A stretch of DNA of 64,000 nt from Clostridium drakei (GTDB lineage Bacteria; Bacillota; Clostridia; Clostridiales; Clostridiaceae). The notes under the pieces were generated by a model, which saw only the letters and a list, made by a program, of their open reading frames with translations, was not told where the DNA came from and did no database searches. The position numbers were made by a program, and so were the translations under genes. The DNA lies in assembly GCF_000633595.2 (NCBI RefSeq), contig NZ_JIBU02000022.1, forward strand, positions 1 through 64,000. Direction: 5' to 3'. Numbering within the stretch: the stretch's first letter is position 1; each line of letters begins with the position of its first letter. This document shows positions 63,930 through 64,000 of the stretch, in pieces.

Positions 63930-64000
63930 ATTATAAAAAATAAATATGAAACAAAAATTAATGAATATGAAATAAAAGGAAACATTGCATATGTAAAACT
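63930..64000 (+). CDS. 5' end of a CDS running off the window
   Basis: AGAGGTG is followed 4 nt later by an open frame (ATT ATA AAA AAT AAA TAT GAA ...), reading KNKYETKINEYEIKGNIAYV to the window edge. No ATG, GTG or TTG exists in that frame near the site, so the start would be ATT or ATA, or the true start lies elsewhere. The start resembles small HNH-type proteins but too little is present. Confidence 0.3.
   Translation, partial: MIKNKYETKINEYEIKGNIAYVK

Overview
The window comes from a low-GC, anaerobic Firmicute of the Clostridium group. The evidence is AT-rich intergenic DNA, strong AGGAGG-type ribosome binding sites, paired SAM-I riboswitches, and a selenium/molybdenum-linked purine fermentation cluster (ygeW-ygfK-ssnA-ygeY-carbamate kinase-hydA). 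Sporulation/envelope-type GH18, PspA and TelA genes also fit. The species cannot be fixed from sequence reading alone.

Layout. Positions 1-4.7 kb hold a solitary nifB, then metK and metY, divergently transcribed and each behind its own SAM-I riboswitch and terminator. Positions 4.7-8 kb are an accessory patch: a decayed larE fragment, a divergent MFS exporter/AraC regulator pair and an IS3-type transposase remnant. Positions 8-38.4 kb are a purine catabolism island. It runs ygeW-ygfK-ssnA-ygeY-carbamate kinase-hydA (minus strand), an NCS2 purine permease and diaminopropionate ammonia-lyase (plus strand), a xanthine dehydrogenase operon, a MobA-like/ModE-like fusion, a TetR regulator, adenine deaminase, an AzgA/PbuG-type permease and guanine deaminase. 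Adenine and guanine would be deaminated to hypoxanthine and xanthine, interconverted or hydroxylated by the molybdenum enzymes, opened by the Yge/Ssn/Hyd enzymes, and drained to ATP, CO2 and ammonia by carbamate kinase and to pyruvate and ammonia by YgeX.

The xanthine dehydrogenase operon is split by a 4.8-kb Tn554-like element with three overlapping tyrosine recombinases and a TnpC-like protein, bounded by a 13-bp inverted repeat. It sits exactly at the start codon of the [2Fe-2S] subunit gene and separates that ORF from its ribosome binding site. Four promoters of the island (ygeW, the NCS2 permease, ygeX, guaD) carry the same palindrome (core ACTAACTAGTTAGT), centred 14.5-15.5 nt downstream of the -10 box. 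This suggests one repressor, perhaps the TetR protein encoded in the island.

Positions 38.4-64 kb hold a PlsC acyltransferase, an amino acid permease, an MFS/MocR pair bracketed by inverted copies of a noncoding repeat, the CCA-adding enzyme, an XpaC-TelA operon, an acyltransferase-3 protein, a secreted GH18 protein, a NAGPA-type protein, an ECF sigma factor with a DUF4179 partner, PspA, a TerB-like protein, a chemotaxis receptor and an RNA/DNA methylase.

The most unusual content is noncoding. (1) A ~560-nt RNA-like element is present twice (47258-47820 and 51831-52390), with compensatory base changes and Rho-independent terminators. (2) A ~0.9-kb composite of two long hairpin elements (A and B) is present at 20.2-21.1 kb and 44.5-45.5 kb, with a further inverted A copy and remnants. 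The stems of B are almost wholly rewritten between copies yet still pair, around conserved AGGAC-type loops.
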